Under the pieces are notes generated by a model, which was not told where the DNA came from, did no database searches, and was given only the letters and a program-made list of their open reading frames with translations. The translations under genes and the position numbers were made by a program. Positions 23,899-36,222 of a stretch of DNA of 64,000 bases are shown in pieces (within the stretch, counting starts at the first letter, position 1; the number at the start of each line of letters is the position of its first letter). Source of the stretch: Silene conica (taxonomy: Eukaryota > Streptophyta > Magnoliopsida > Caryophyllales > Caryophyllaceae); NCBI GenBank assembly GCA_029255685.2, contig CM055317.2, positions 15,269,501 to 15,333,500 of the forward strand, read 5' to 3'.

Positions 23899-24582
23899 TG
23901 TTGTGAATTTGTGCCTTGAATTTGTGTCGAAGACGGATTAAGCTAAGTGTCTTATTAAGACTTGGTTTGTTAGCTTATTTATGGTAGGAGAATTTGAATT
24001 AGATTAGGAAACTATAGTATTAGTTTCCTAATAGTCTTTGGTTTTTAATTAGGTTAGATATTTTATCTTGGGTGGAATAGCTATATAAAGACTCAAGTAT
24101 TATTCTAGGTTAATTAGAAGAGACAAAGATGTGAGAGATTTGAGAGCACAATAAAGAGGGTCAATTTGTGAGATTCCTTCTGGAGAAGAAAACTCAGTTT
24201 GTCTCAGGGCTCTATATTATTGGTGTTCGTCTGTCTCGTTTGTCTTTGAATATTGGAGGAGTTTGTTTAGATCTTGGTTGGCCTCAAGATAATTTGTCCT
24301 CCCTCTTATTTGGGTAGTCTCTTTTGTCTCTTTGAGACTACCATATTTGTTGGTAGAATATGGTATACTTTTGGCTCATATTGAGTGCGTGTGTACCGGT
24401 CTACCGTTGTACTATTTTCTCCATTATAATGAAGCTTGATCTCCTTGAAGGGTGGACGTAGCCAGTTATTTTACTGGTGAACCACGTAATTCTTTGTGTC
24501 AACTTTATTTACATTCGTTATTTATTGTTCTTATCACCTTATCAATTAACTATTTGGGTAACGGGACGCCTCCGTTACAACA
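23899..24582 (+). repeat. 5' LTR of the nested copia derivative
   Basis: 684 bp, TGTTGTGA to TTACAACA. It is matched throughout by the split 3' LTR. It contains CTATATAAAGACTC, a plausible TATA region, at about 24081-24094. Confidence 0.9.
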
Positions 24583-25591
24583 ATTGGTATCAAAGCTAAG
24601 GTTCTGATTTGGGATTTGCTTCCGCGTTAGTTGTCTTTTAGGCATTATTTGGGTTTCTTGATTTTTGGGTGAAAAGATGTCGGAAACGAATGTTTTGAAT
24701 GTTGAAGAGTTCACTGGGAGAAATAGTTTTTAGGTTTGGATAACTTTAGTGAGAATGGTGGTGTTGACAGTAAGGTGGAGTCTATTCCGGTATAGGTCAA
24801 ACTACAAGGTTCTCAAGATAAGCTATCAACTTTTGTCTCGTCGCCTCAATGAGGTGATCTGCGCCCCATAAGGTTGGCGGTTTGGGGCTCCGGGTAGAGC
24901 TATTGTGACTCTTGAAAGAGAGCCGTTGGGATCTCGTAAGGGGTCATTTGAAACTTCGACGGGAGTTTATTCTTTGGAGCTTTTGGGTTGGACTTGCTAG
25001 TCTAACAATTTGTACCTTTGATGGAGGTAATTTGTGCTCACTTAGAATGTTTGGTTTCGACTTGAGTATTGTTGCCTTGGTATAGGCATATTTCTGGTGG
25101 TCATGACACCTAGTTTACTCAAGTGAGACATCTGTTTTGTTCGTGGCGTTTGTGTTCCTTTTGGGACAGTTTGGTACGACGGTACATTTAGCCACGTTAT
25201 TTGAAGGAGAAGTTGTTTTGAAGTCTTGTGTGTGTTGGTTTTGGTACACCGTTCCATCATTAGTGACATTGGGTATCTCATATATTTGTGTTGGCGTTTG
25301 GTAGCTTTTGGTCTCTTTGGAGTTTGCTACGTTTGGCCTTCCTGTTAGTATGAAGATATATTGGGTACTTAGTACATTCGGTAGTTTCAGCTTACTACAT
25401 TGGGTACTTCGTATATTAGTCACGTTTGTCGCACACTTGGTTCGTTTGTCCATTTTTGGGAGTTGTGTTCAAGTCAGAATGGAGACTATCGGGACAGATA
25501 GTGACTTGAGGATCGATTCCGCTGAAGCTGGTCTGGATTTGGTTCTTCTATGTTGGGTTCGTTTTTGGGTAATTCAAGTCAAGGTGGAGAT
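24583..25591 (+). pseudogene. Deleted interior with only a gag start
   Basis: From 24677 a start MSETNVLNVEEFTGRNSF resembles the N-terminus of copia gag (locus xFTGxN), but a TAG follows at once and no further gag, protease, integrase or RT text can be read in any frame. The last bases AAGGTGGAGAT before the 3' LTR form a polypurine tract. So the interior keeps the cis signals for replication (primer site and polypurine tract) but has lost the coding body. Confidence 0.7.
24584..24599 (+). other. Primer-binding site of the nested copia derivative
   Basis: TTGGTATCAAAGCTAA, two bases after the LTR, is close to the initiator-Met tRNA complement TGGTATCAGAGC used by plant copia elements. Confidence 0.75.
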
Positions 25592-26843
25592 TGTTGTGAA
25601 TTTGTGCCTTGAATTTGTGTCGAAGAAGGATTAAGCTAAGTGTCTTATTAAGACTTGGTTTGCACTACTACAAATATAGGCTTAGGGACGGGGCTTAAGG
25701 AACGAAATTTTGCGGAACCGTCTTAATGTGTCACATAAATTGCGCGCGTGTTTTTGAAATAGCAATAGAAGACGGTTCAATTTAGAACCCGTCTTTAAAG
25801 GTTAAAAAAAACAAAGAGAACGGTTTAGAGGCTTAACCGTCCTCTTTGTTTTTAATATACAATTTAACCAAGACGGTTGTTTTTCAACCGTCCTCTTAGT
25901 TCTTCATAATAACTAAACCAAGACGGTTCCTTGTTCAACCGTCCTCTTTGTTCTTCATAATAACTAAACAAAGACGGTTCCTTGTTCAACCGTTCTCTTT
26001 GTCCTTTATAATAACAAAACAAAACATAGTATACAGTAGTAGACAGTTTTCGAAACCCTCAAAACAAAGACGACTGCTTCGTTATGCTTGTTCTGCGAAT
26101 TTTCGAATTTTCGTTCTGCATGTTCTGCCATAGCTTCTCCTTCACCATAATTCGTACGCCCTCTTTCTCCTTTACTCTTGTTTTCTTATTTTTCCTCAAT
26201 TGAATTACCAATTGTTTGAATTACCAATTAGGGCTTAAAAAATTCTATTGTAATTTATAATTGCTGCTGGAATTACCAATTGTTTGAATTACGAATTGTT
26301 TGAATTTCCAATTGTTGCGTGTTCATAGTCTTTTCCCGCTGTTGTTAATATGTGTTTGTACAGGGTGTCGTGGGTGGTGTATATTGTCGAGGTTAGTGAA
26401 AGGCGGAGGTTAGGGCGGTGTTAGTTGGTGGTTGAAGACGCACGTACAGGGTAGGGAAGACATAGGTATAGGGGCTGCTGTGTCGTGGGTGAGGGGCTGG
26501 TTGTGCGTGTTGGAGTTGGAGCCTGTTTATGCGTGTTTCATTTGTTAGTATCAATTTGTTATTGCGTTTTCATGTTGTGTATTATTATTATCCTTGTGTT
26601 AGAAGTTTGCGCTTCCTGGGTCCATTCTAGTCCAATTCCACCAAACTATCACCATTCTTGCAAATGCAACAGCGCTGATGCATCATCAGACCCCACTGCT
26701 ACCTCATTGCATACAAACCTGCGCTTGCCAGATTCCTTTATCAAATTGATACCCTGCAGCACTACTGAAAGCCACTGCAAGCCCACAATAATATTAACTT
26801 CTTTCAATCCCCAGAAGATGCCGAAACTCATTATGCAACAATT

Positions 26844-27385
26844 CAGGGCCGTCTCCGAGATTTTGGTGGCCCTGTGCGAAGTTTAGAATGGGCCCCTTCT
26901 TTATAGTTTTTTCGTTTGAATGTAAAATCGTTATTAAGAACGGTATTATGCATTTTAAACAATAAAAAATTATTTAAAGTTAAAATTTAAGATTAAACTG
27001 CCAAAAAAATGAATATATATATTTGTTTGTCAAATGGATATTTTTGACTAATTTAAATGGATGAAATATATGCAATAATATAAATAAAACTACTTTTATG
27101 TGATATGCGAGAAAAATAAAAGGATCCGATAACTTTTAAAGGTGTAAAACTCGAGGTGATTTTAACATAAAGGCTTAATAAAAAGAAAATTAAAAAAGTG
27201 GCTGCCTGGGATTTGAACCTGCAATGTTTTACACAAATGTATGTTTTTAACCACTAAACTAGTGTCAATATGCTACTTTTTGGTCACACTTCTACCTATA
27301 TGTACAATATAACGCGTTATTGGGCCCTTCAAAATTGGGGGCCATGTGCCGCCGCACGGGCTGCACAGCCTTAAAGACGGGCATG
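26844..27385. mobile_element. hAT-like element inside the CACTA
   Basis: The left end CAGGGCCGTCTCCGAG pairs with the reverse of the right end CATGCCCGTCTTTAAG at 11 of 16 positions. GGGCCCC stretches are present near both ends, as in the 18309 element. Flanks TGCAACAA and TGCAACAT suggest an imperfect 8-bp duplication, but the left one needs two extra bases (TT) before the terminus. An internal GGGATTTGAACC...TTAACCACTAAACT segment is tRNA-like in wording. Confidence 0.6.
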
Positions 27386-28072
27386 TGCAACATCCCCACT
27401 CTCTGATTCTTCCATATTAGACCAAAATAGCCTGCATCTTATGTTATTATTTATTCTTACCTAACACACACCATCAGGGCCTAATCCTGCTCATCCCTGA
27501 CTTTGTACTTATTCAAAACCCGACTCTTTAGTTCTATTCCTGCTACTTCAGAGCTTGCAGCAGTAGAACCCTGCACTCAACAGGTCCTTCAGTGCCCAAC
27601 AACATTATTATCATTTGCTAGTATCAATTTGTTATTGCCTTGTCATGTTGAGAAATGTAAGACTAAAGTATCAGCCCTGTAAACTCAACAGCTATTATGA
27701 ATTGTTGATTGCTAAAGTATCAGCCAGTATACATGAGAGACCCATGTTCAGCAACATTCACGCATTGCTCAAAAAGGAGATAAAAAACACCGCATTCCAG
27801 TAGCCATTCCTACTACCGATCTATACCTCAGACCCTACCAAAAGTGCTGAACAACATTCCAGTCTGAACTGAAGATACCCTAAAGCCAAACTTACCCAAT
27901 TCCTCACTAACTAGCGCCAGTCCCCGCAGACTGTACTGTATTGACCACTGTTTTTATTAATATTACTGCTAGTATTATTGTTGTTACTAATATTGGTGCC
28001 TCTCACATTACACTCTTTATGAGGTTCGGTCTCTTTGTTTAAGCTGCCCCTTTGCAATCCCATTAGTATATA

Positions 28073-28330
28073 CTCCCTCCATTCAAGACTACACTACCAC
28101 TATGCATTTTACACACTATTCACAAACGATCATTCAAATCCGATTTTCTCTCGATACGTAAATGAAATTATATCCATGTGGGATCTTGTTTGATTCGTCT
28201 TTACGAGTATATTATTAATATCTAACTTTTATAATTTTTGAAAATACGTAGCTAACAATATTTACCGTATAAAATACGCGTTAGCAAACGTGTAAAAAGA
28301 AAGTGGTAGTGTGGACTTGAATGGAGGGAG
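28073..28330. mobile_element. Stowaway MITE, 258 bp
   Basis: TA at 28071-28072 and 28331-28332. The ends read CTCCCTCCATTCAAGACTAC and (reverse of the right) CTCCCTCCATTCAAGTCCAC, continuing into ACTACCAC, so about 26 of 28 bases pair. No coding capacity. Confidence 0.92.
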
Positions 28331-28429
28331 TATCTGATATTCTGTGATAATTTGCTTGCTGACCCTATTGTCCCAATACTTCTCTTACTGGCCTGTCTAC
28401 TGCTCTATATTCTGTGAGGAGCCACTATA

Positions 28430-28690
28430 TACTATTGCACCTACTGCACACTACTGTTACTGCCACTACACTTGCTGCTAGCTCACTGCCACTGCATTAC
28501 TCTACTGCATAACTCTACTTTAATTTCTGAACTGCTGTTACTGCACCTACTGCACACTACTGTTGCTGCTAGTTCACTGCCACTGCATTACTACTTCACT
28601 GCACTGCCACTGTATATTTGCTACTACCCTACACACGACTATCTGCTACTTGTCACTTCTCACTGCTACTGCACACTGTGTTCAGTCCTT
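28430..28690. repeat. Degenerate CTGCACACTACTG-type tandem repeat
   Basis: A pyrimidine/CTG-rich tract with repeated words CTACTGCACACTACTGTT, GCTAGCTCACTGCCACTGCATTAC and CACTGC. TACTGCACCTACTGCACAC and GCTAGTTCACTGCCACTGCATTAC reappear about 90 bases later, which shows a tandem origin. Open frames through it are low-complexity artefacts. Confidence 0.6.
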
Positions 28691-29545
28691 TGTGATAGTA
28701 TATCCAACTAATGAACGCATGTTTAGGTGGGCGTGTCTTCAGGTTAACATTAGGTGAATTTAAATAAAAGGTTGTATTATCTATAGTATTTCACTAGCTC
28801 AAATAGTCCCAAAGCAGATTCTTGTCGTGCTAGCCATTGTTTTTACGTGAATTTAAATAAAAGGTTGCGTTATTTTCTTTGCCTTTCAATATTTATTTTG
28901 TGGGCTCTGATAAAGGTTAAAACTTTTCATGAAAACAGTTGATTAAATGTTATGAAATTCTTGAATATATGACCTTCAAAGGTTGAGTTATCATAGTTGT
29001 CTTATGCTTCTCTGTTCCATATTATCTGATGTCGTGACTTTTTGTGATATGACGTAGGATAAGGAGAGTTTTTTTTTACCAAATTGGAAATTGTGATTTA
29101 TTAATTGATGGTCTTAATGTCACTGGCTATGAAGCGTAGCTGCAGATGACTTCAAAATTCCTAGATAAGTAAGAAAAAACTTCTTTGTGGGATAAAACTC
29201 TAACACAACAACATTATATAGTTATCTCTAGTATGTTAACTTTTTTGTGTGGAGTGGAGATGTTTCTGTAATTCAATTTGAGGTTTTAATGTTGCTGCAA
29301 ATGTGAAAAGTTTTCTTCAAATTTTATTTAAATGTTATATTTTGTGGTTAACGTGCAGCATGTGCAAAGACCTATGCTGTGCTTTGAACCTAAAGCTTCT
29401 GTTAACCTGAAGACACGCCTTGGTTTGTGTACAACGTTCATGAATTCTTGCCTTAGAGTGATCTTGCCGATAATATGAATGCCACTCCACATTAGAAGTC
29501 TGCATCAAAATCGTCTGCATCAAAGTTCATTTCTTATTGTTGTAG

Positions 29546-30696
29546 GTATTTGAGTGATCTTGCCGACAATATGCAAACTACTAGTTACTATGGATTCTTG
29601 TGCCTAGAGATAATGTCCTCACAATCCATTGCTCGGGATGAAAATTATCGATCCGATTATGTTGTTAAGGCAATGACATGTACCGAATGTGGAAAAGGTC
29701 GGAAACTTATATATATTTGCTCCATATGTCGAGGGGTAATTATAAACTTCTTTTCATAGTATTATTATTGATGATTTGATTAATTATTTTATTATTTTTT
29801 GTCAATAATTAAGTTGATATCTTTGTTGTATTTTTCTATAACTCGTAGTCAGCATTGGATGTTGGGCGTGATCAATCCAGCTCAAAGTACAGTTTATTGG
29901 TGTGATCCTGCCAGATATGCAGAGCCTCGTCAATTTTTCGTGGATACAATTACCCATTATGTTCAACGTATAAATGATCTTTTTATTTTGCCTTCATATA
30001 CCTCCCGTTACTCCCCTGCATTTGCCTTAAAATGTTTCTGTAGGCTAGGAACAAAAGTTAAGCCACCCAAAAGCCATCAATCATAGATCTTAGCTTGTGT
30101 GACGACCTTGTTTTTCTATTATACTTGAAATTAACGCTTCATTATTAACTAAAACTGAATAAATATATAAACCTGGCTATCTATATATACATGGCCTTTG
30201 AGAAAAGGAACTCTATCGATTCACTTGCCAAATATGAGGCCAAAGACGTTATTTGGAAAATGATTAAGGTACTTCTTGTATATATAGTATATACTTATCT
30301 TAACATATTGTTTCTCTTGCTTAGTAAGTATAGTGCATGTGAAATATTTATTTATAATATGAGCTCCCCTTTCAGGCCCCTATGCAGCCTTTTGGTACCG
30401 TTTTATGTGGATATTATATTTGTCGATACATGTTGGAGATCGTCAGAGGAAGATATGTTACTATTACTCCAAATGTATGTTTTTGGTTTTTTAGTTCATC
30501 TACTTACTTACCTCTATCATTTTACTTATGTAGGAGTCTTGGATAGAATTTTTTTAACTTATTTTTGAAAATTTGTTTGTAGTTCATGCTTAGATCCCCA
30601 TTGACATATTCGCATGAGCAAATTGACGAGGTGGGAGATATATGGGCTAACTTTGCGCTCCAGTTTAAGCCAGTCATGTGCGATGATGAAGTTTAG
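29546..30696 (+). CDS. Ulp1/SENP-like (C48) cysteine protease gene carried by the CACTA
   Basis: Exons inferred from coding text and GT-AG sites: 29546 to about 29734, 29849 to about 29970, a segment ending 30268, 30376-30474 and 30583-30696 (TAG). The last three join in phase 0. The text gives HWMLGVINPAQSTVYWCDP, with the C48 histidine at 29853 and aspartate at 29904, then KAPMQPFGTVLCGYYICRYM with the catalytic cysteine at 30406. That is the H-D-C order of Ulp1 deSUMOylating proteases. The N-terminal part has CTECGKGRKLIYICSIC, a CX2C pair that could bind metal. The glutamine expected shortly before Cys may be Q in MQPFG. It lies between CACTA termini, so it is element cargo. Whether the two upstream exons splice in frame is unproven; the gene may be decayed. 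Known function would be removal of SUMO-like tags. Confidence 0.55.
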
Positions 30697-31933
30697 CTTA
30701 AGTAGCTAGAAGTTTAGCTTAAGTACGTAGCTAGAATTTGTGGATCGGAAAGTATGCTGATATGAATGATGTAGTATTTGGAGATTTTTCTTTATATATG
30801 GCTAATTTTGGACATGAATATAGTTTTTGGAGCAATGTTATTGTACGCTATTAGCTATGTAGCTTATTTGCAGGAAGAATTATAATAGGCCGGAAGAAAT
30901 ATAAATTAATTTATTAAAAAAAATAGCAGGTACAAAGAGAACGGTTATGTTCTCAAGCGTGCTCATCTATTAATTCAAAAATATAGCGGGAAGTTTGAAC
31001 ACAGTTTGAACAAAGAAGACGGTTATATTGTAAATAGAGGTCGGGAAAAGAGAACGGTTCCTTTTTTAACCGTGCTGCAAAATGGACACATAAGAGGACG
31101 GTTAGTGTACATAGAGAACGGGCAAAGAGAACGGTTCCTTTTTTAACCGGGCTGCAAAGTTAAGGCAAAGAGAATGGTTCCTTTTTTAACCGTGCTGCAA
31201 AGTGGAAACATAAGAGGACAGTTGAACCGTTCTCTTAGGTAAAGAGGACGGCCAGGGGGAGCACGGTTCCGCCCCTCATAGGAGAACGGTTTTTAACCGT
31301 CTTCGTACCTATATTTTGTAGTAGTGTTGTTAGCTTATTTATGGTAGGAGAATTTGAATTAGATTAGGAAACTATAGTATTAGTTTCCTAATAGTCTTTG
31401 GTTTCTAATTAGGTTAGATATTTTATCTTGGGTGGAATAACTATATAAAGACTCAAGTATTATTCTAGGTTAATTAGAAGAGACAAAGATGTGAGAGATT
31501 TGAGAGCACAATAAAGAGGGTCAATTTGTGAGGTTCCTTCTGGAGAAGAAAACTCAGTTTGTCTCAGGGCTCTATATTATTGGTGTTCGTCTGTCTCGTT
31601 TGTCTTTGAAGATTGGAGGAGTTTGTTTAGATCTTGGTTGGCCTCAAGATAATTTGTCCTCCGTCTTATTTGGGTAGTCTCTTTGAGACTACCATATTTG
31701 TTGGTAGAATAGGGTATACTTTTGGCTCATATTGAGTGCGTGTGTACCGGTCTACTGTTGTACTATTTTCTCCATTATAATGAAGCTTGATCTCCTTGAA
31801 GGGTGGACGTAGCCAGTTATTTTACTGGTGAACCACGTAATTCTTTGTGTCAACTTTATTTACATTTGTTATTTATTGTTCTTATCACCTTATCAATTAA
31901 CTATTTGGGTAACGGGACGCCTCCGTTACAACA

Positions 31934-34900
31934 CATAACAAGCTAGTTGCAAAGATCCAAAAACCAAAGGGTCCCATCACTTGTTATGTCTGTGGAAAAA
32001 TTGGTAAAAAGCCTACCAATGCTCTGAAAGGAAATCGACTGAAGCCAATATTGCTGTAACTAATGACGTTATTGTTGTTGTGGTTGTTGAAGTGAATCTG
32101 GTGAGTAATGTTGTTGAATGGATCTTGGATACTGGTGCCTCAAGATATCTCTGTGTTGATAATGGGTTATTTAATGAGTCTAAGGAGGTAGCTGATGGGG
32201 AATGCGTCTAAATGGGTAATTATTCACTCGCAATGATCACAAGCAAATGCAAGATCTTTCTCAAACTCACCTCACTCTAAACAATGTTCTTTATGTACCC
32301 TTATTACGTTGAAACCTCGTGTCTGGTGCCTTATGAAACAAAGATGGTTTGAAACTTGTTTTTGAGACTGAAAAGGTTGTAATGTCGCGTAATGGGGAAT
32401 TTGTGGGTATGGGTTATCTTTATGGGGGTATTTATTTGTTTTTAAATCTGATTCAGTTTCTAATAATATTGCATTTAATTCTGCATATCGCTGAGTCTCT
32501 TGATGTTTGGCATAATAGATTAGGTCATATGAATGTCGATTACATTAAAAATCTTAGAAGTATGAGTTTAATTCCAAGTTTAACGAGTCAAAAATTTTCT
32601 GTGTGTGCTAGTTGCGTTGAAGCTAAATTCACAAAGAAAGCTAGTAGACCGGTTAACACTAGGAAACAAGTTTTCTTGAATTGATTCACATAGACCTAGC
32701 TAACTTCAAAAATGTTGCAAGTAGAGGCAGAAAAATTTATTATGTGACTTTTATAGACGATTGTTCGAGATATACTACAAGTTTTTTGCTTAAAACCAAA
32801 GATAAAGCAGAACAACCGTTTATATTTTTAAAATGAAGTCGAAAATCAACTCGACAGGAAAATAAAATTAGTAAGGTCTTATAGAGGAGGCGAGTATAAA
32901 TTTGTCTATTAATCGGTTTTTGTACGAAAAACGGTTTATTCATGAGACTAGTTCATCGTATTTACCGCAATTAAATGGAGTAGTTGAATAGAAAAATAGA
33001 ACCTTAATAGAAATGATGAATACTATGCTTTTAAGTTCTGACCTATATGACGATATGTGGGGGAAACGATTTTATCGGCTTGTCATATTCTTAATCGTGT
33101 ACCTCATAAGCAAATTTACTAAACATCCTACAATATTTGGAAGGGTTATCCTTCTAAGCTGAGCTTCCTAAGGGTATGGGGGTGTTTGGATAAAGTGGGT
33201 TGACCTGAATTTAGGAGACCTACCATTGGACCGAAAACCTATGATTTTTTTTATTGGGTATGCTCAAAATAGCCCTGTCTATCGATTCATGTCTTTGATT
33301 GATCGTTTTATATCTGAAGATTCGGATGCCGTATTTTTTAAGCATGTTTTTTCATTACAGAAGAATGTTGTATTTTCTCCTAGTTTACCTGTTGCATTTA
33401 ATGATATGTCTCACATGCTAGTATTAGCTCTTCTATTAATCATTTTGTTGAACCTAAAAAAGTAAAAGACATAGAATTGCAAAGAACTCTGGTGATGATT
33501 TCACTTTACTATCTGAACATGGATACACTGTTTGTGCTAGTGATGAATTTGTCTCAACTTTTTTAATAAAAGATGGCCTAATAACATGTGGTGAGACAAT
33601 GAAATTCATTGATGCTAAATTTTGGAAAGATAATATTAAAAGTGAACTTGATTCTATTGTGTTTAATCAGGCTTGGGAGTTGACTGATTTACCTTAAGGT
33701 AGTAAACCCATTACAAGTAAATGAATCTTTAAAAAGAAAATGAGACCTGACGGTATAATAGAAAGGTTAAAAGCTAGACTTGTGGTTAGAGGCTTTGGAC
33801 AAAATAAATTGATTATACTTATTCTCCTGTGACTAAAATTTTCACAATAAGAACTTTTGTCGCCTTAGCCTTCATTCATAATCTTATCATACATCAGATG
33901 GATGTTAAAACTGCATTTTTGAATGGTGAACTAAGGGAACAAATCTATATGTCGCAACCCGAAGGCTTTATTGTATAAAGGTCAGGAGAATAAAGTGTAT
34001 AAACTAAACAAATTACTATATTGTAACAACCCGACCCGCCACCGTCGTAACACAAACCCAATAAGATGGGTGTGCACTTTTCGGCCTGTTATTTGTCCTC
34101 ACTTAAGCCCAAAAGTACAAGGCCTTGTTACTAAGTGATGGGTGAGAGCTATTATAAACATATCACAAGCCTCACATTCTACCAATGTGGGACAAATCTC
34201 CACACAAACTCATATTTTTCCCATGTGGGACAACTTTCATCTCCTATTCGTGGGGTGTTACAAACTCCCTCACTTAAAGAGCACGACATCCTGTTGTGCC
34301 TTAAACCTGACCACAACCAGGGCCAAAATCGTCCCCCCGCTAGGTGTGTGAGCCGGGTACCCCCGACCACAAGCTCACCACACGGTCGCAGGATCGCTCT
34401 GATACCATTTGTAACAATCCGACCCGCCACCATCGTAACACAAACCCAATAAGATGGGTGTGCACTTTTGGGTCTGTTATTTGTCCTCACTTAAGCCCAA
34501 AAGCACAAGGCCTTATTACTAAGTGGTGGGTGGGAGCTATTATAAACATATCACAAGCCTCACATTCTACCAATGTGGGACGAATCTCCATACAAACTCA
34601 TATTTTTCTCATGTGGGACAACTTTCATCTCATATTCATGGGGTGTTACATATATATGGTCTAAAACAAGCACCTAAATATTAGTATGCGAAATTCAACA
34701 ACACTTTGGTAAGTAATGGCTATTTGGTTAACAATTTTGATTCATGTGTGTATTACAAAGTGGTAGAATCTGGTTGTGTTATTATATGCCTCTATGTTGA
34801 TAACATATTAATTCTTAGTAATGATTTAGAGCTAATAATTAAAACCAAAAGTTTTTATCACTATTTGAGATGAAAGACTTAGGATAAGCTGACGTGATAC

Positions 34901-35750
34901 TCGGGGTTAAGCTCATTCGAAACTCTAAAGGAATTGTTTTGAGGCAATATCATTATGTGAAAAAAGTATTGAAAAAATTTAATGATGAAGTGCCTGCTAC
35001 AACAACCTACGATGCTAGTATACATTTATGTAAGAACTTGAGTAAAAGTGTCTCCTAAGAAGAATACGCTAAAATACTAGGTAGTGTGATGTTTCTTATG
35101 AACTTTACTCGACCAGCTATAGCTTATGTTGTTAGTAGACTGAGTCGCTATACACATAACCCTAGCTATGAACATTGGAATGCTCTTCGTCGTTTACTAA
35201 AATACCTAAAAGGTAAAATTGATCAATGTTTGCATTATAGTAATTTTCCTATTGTTTTAGAAGGATATTGTGATGCAAATTGGGTTTCAGGTAACGAAGA
35301 AGTTTGTTCTACTGGTGGTTATGTCTTCACTATGGGTGGAGGTGCTATATCGTAGAAGTCTTCCAAACAGACTTGTATAACACACTCTACCATGAAATTG
35401 GAGTTCATAGCTCTTGAGTTGACATAACATGAGGATGATTGGCTAAAAAACCCTACTAGCAGATGTACAAGTGTGGAGAGAACGACAAACACCAGTCTCG
35501 TTAAACTGTGACCCACAAGCTGCAATTGGTGTTACTAAGAATAATGTCTATAATGAAAAAAATGACATATTCAAATCAGGCACGCTGCAGCTAAACAATT
35601 TCTTGAGAATGGAGTGACCGCTTTGGACAATGTGAAGTTTGAAAGAATCTTACTGACCCCCTTACTAAGGGATTGACTAGGAGACTAGTCGCTGAAACGT
35701 CTAGGGGGACGAAGCTTAAGTCCTTAATCAAGAGTGACTAGGTCTAAAGT
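31934..35750 (+). pseudogene. Pol and C-terminal gag of the old copia element
   Basis: Resumes after the nested insertion with CYVCGKIG (CCHC remnant, about 31984), protease ILDTGAS (32122-32142), GAG-pre-integrase VWHNRLGHMNVDYIK (about 32506), integrase with damaged zinc and catalytic parts (32600-33100), and a linker with RRPTIGPKTYDF and FIGYAQNSPVYRF (33210-33290). RT starts near 33650, is split by the TRIM at 34022-34650, and continues LKQAPKY and LYVDNILILSND (34790-34825, YVDD changed to YVDN). The terminal RNase H region has [22 protein letters not shown] and [12 protein letters not shown] (35080-35310). Numerous stops and frameshifts mark it as inactive. Confidence 0.8.
34022..34650 (-). 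mobile_element. TRIM retrotransposon, 629 bp, TATAT target duplication
   Basis: Two 241-bp direct repeats, 34022-34262 and 34410-34650, each TGTAACA...TGTTACA, with about a dozen differences by eye. The 147-bp interior ends on + in GCTCTGATACCA, the reverse complement of the TGGTATCAGAGC primer-binding site, so the element reads on the minus strand. TATAT flanks it at 34017-34021 and 34651-34655. There is no coding capacity. Excision in silico rejoins KLNKLLYGLKQAPK of the host copia RT. It lacks obvious 5S rRNA-like text, so it is not an evident Cassandra. Confidence 0.93.
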
Positions 35751-36222
35751 CTCTATTTCTATGGCGTTGTGTGATTCATAGCCCTTAAAAAAAATGGTTC
35801 TTTCGAGACGCACTTGATGAATTATACATCAGGTTAGACTTCTGTTCTTAATAGCTCATGGAAGAAGTGTTATTGAGACGCACTTGAGTCATCTACGTAA
35901 GTGTGATGTTCATAAGACTATGTGAAGTCTTTTGAATGCACTTATTAGTACCAAGGTGAAACGCATTACTCTATAAGATCATGTTGCACTTTGAAATTGT
36001 GGAACAGTTTTTTTTTTCTGAAGGTATGATATGTGTTGTGGGGGTTATCAGCCGAAACTCAGTTAAGAATTCAAATCGCAAGATATTCTTTGACAGTAAG
36101 TAAGTTGTTACTTCTTTTCACTAAAGTGTCGATTCAAATCGTAAGATATTGATACCTAAGTATCCAATCATCCCTTTATCCAGGAATTATCTTACTCTGT
36201 CTATGGCGCCCCTAGTCGGGAT

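Larger units (their letters stand above)
25663..31326. mobile_element. CACTA (CMC/EnSpm) element, 5664 bp, non-autonomous
   Basis: Left end CACTACTACAAATATAGG and reverse of the right end CACTACTACAAAATATAGG, with a TTG duplication at 25660-25662 and 31327-31329. Removing the element restores the copia LTR text seen at 23899 onward. Subterminal arrays of AAGACGGTT/AACCGTC(C/T)TC motifs in both orientations fill 25716-26000 and 30940-31310, as expected for CACTA transposase-binding regions. I see no TNP2-type transposase. It carries a Ulp1-like gene, a hAT-like element and a Stowaway. Confidence 0.93.
23899..31933 (+). mobile_element. Non-autonomous copia derivative, nested, itself split by a CACTA element
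   Basis: TGTTGTGA...GTTACAACA ends, with CATAG (23894-23898) and CATAA (31934-31938) as a one-mismatch duplication. 5' LTR 684 bp; 3' LTR 71 + 604 = 675 bp after removal of the CACTA element and its TTG duplication. The 9-bp difference is explained by loss of one TTTTGTCTC-like unit in the 3' LTR, so the LTRs are nearly identical and the insertion is young. The interior is only about 1 kb and lacks pol, so it depends on proteins from elsewhere. Confidence 0.88.
25592..31933 (+). repeat. 3' LTR of the nested copia derivative, split by CACTA
   Basis: The first part is 25592-25662 and resumes at 31330-31933. The joined sequence matches the 5' LTR at 23899-24582 apart from a 9-bp deletion and scattered changes. 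Confidence 0.9.

Noticed and set aside
23903-25671. Two separate copies of an unknown repeat at 23.9 and 25.6 kb
   Set aside because: Resolved as the two LTRs of one element, the second split by CACTA.
27205-27260. tRNA gene in GGGATTTGAACC...ACCACTAAACT
   Set aside because: No acceptor stem or anticodon arm can be formed; it lies inside a hAT-like element.
28430-28757. Small protein genes in the CTGC-rich tract (79 and 64 codons)
   Set aside because: Low-complexity tandem repeat gives open frames by composition; no start context or homology.
34022-34650. Cassandra TRIM (5S rRNA-bearing LTR)
   Set aside because: I could not see the 5S-like promoter text in the LTR; general TRIM structure fits without it.
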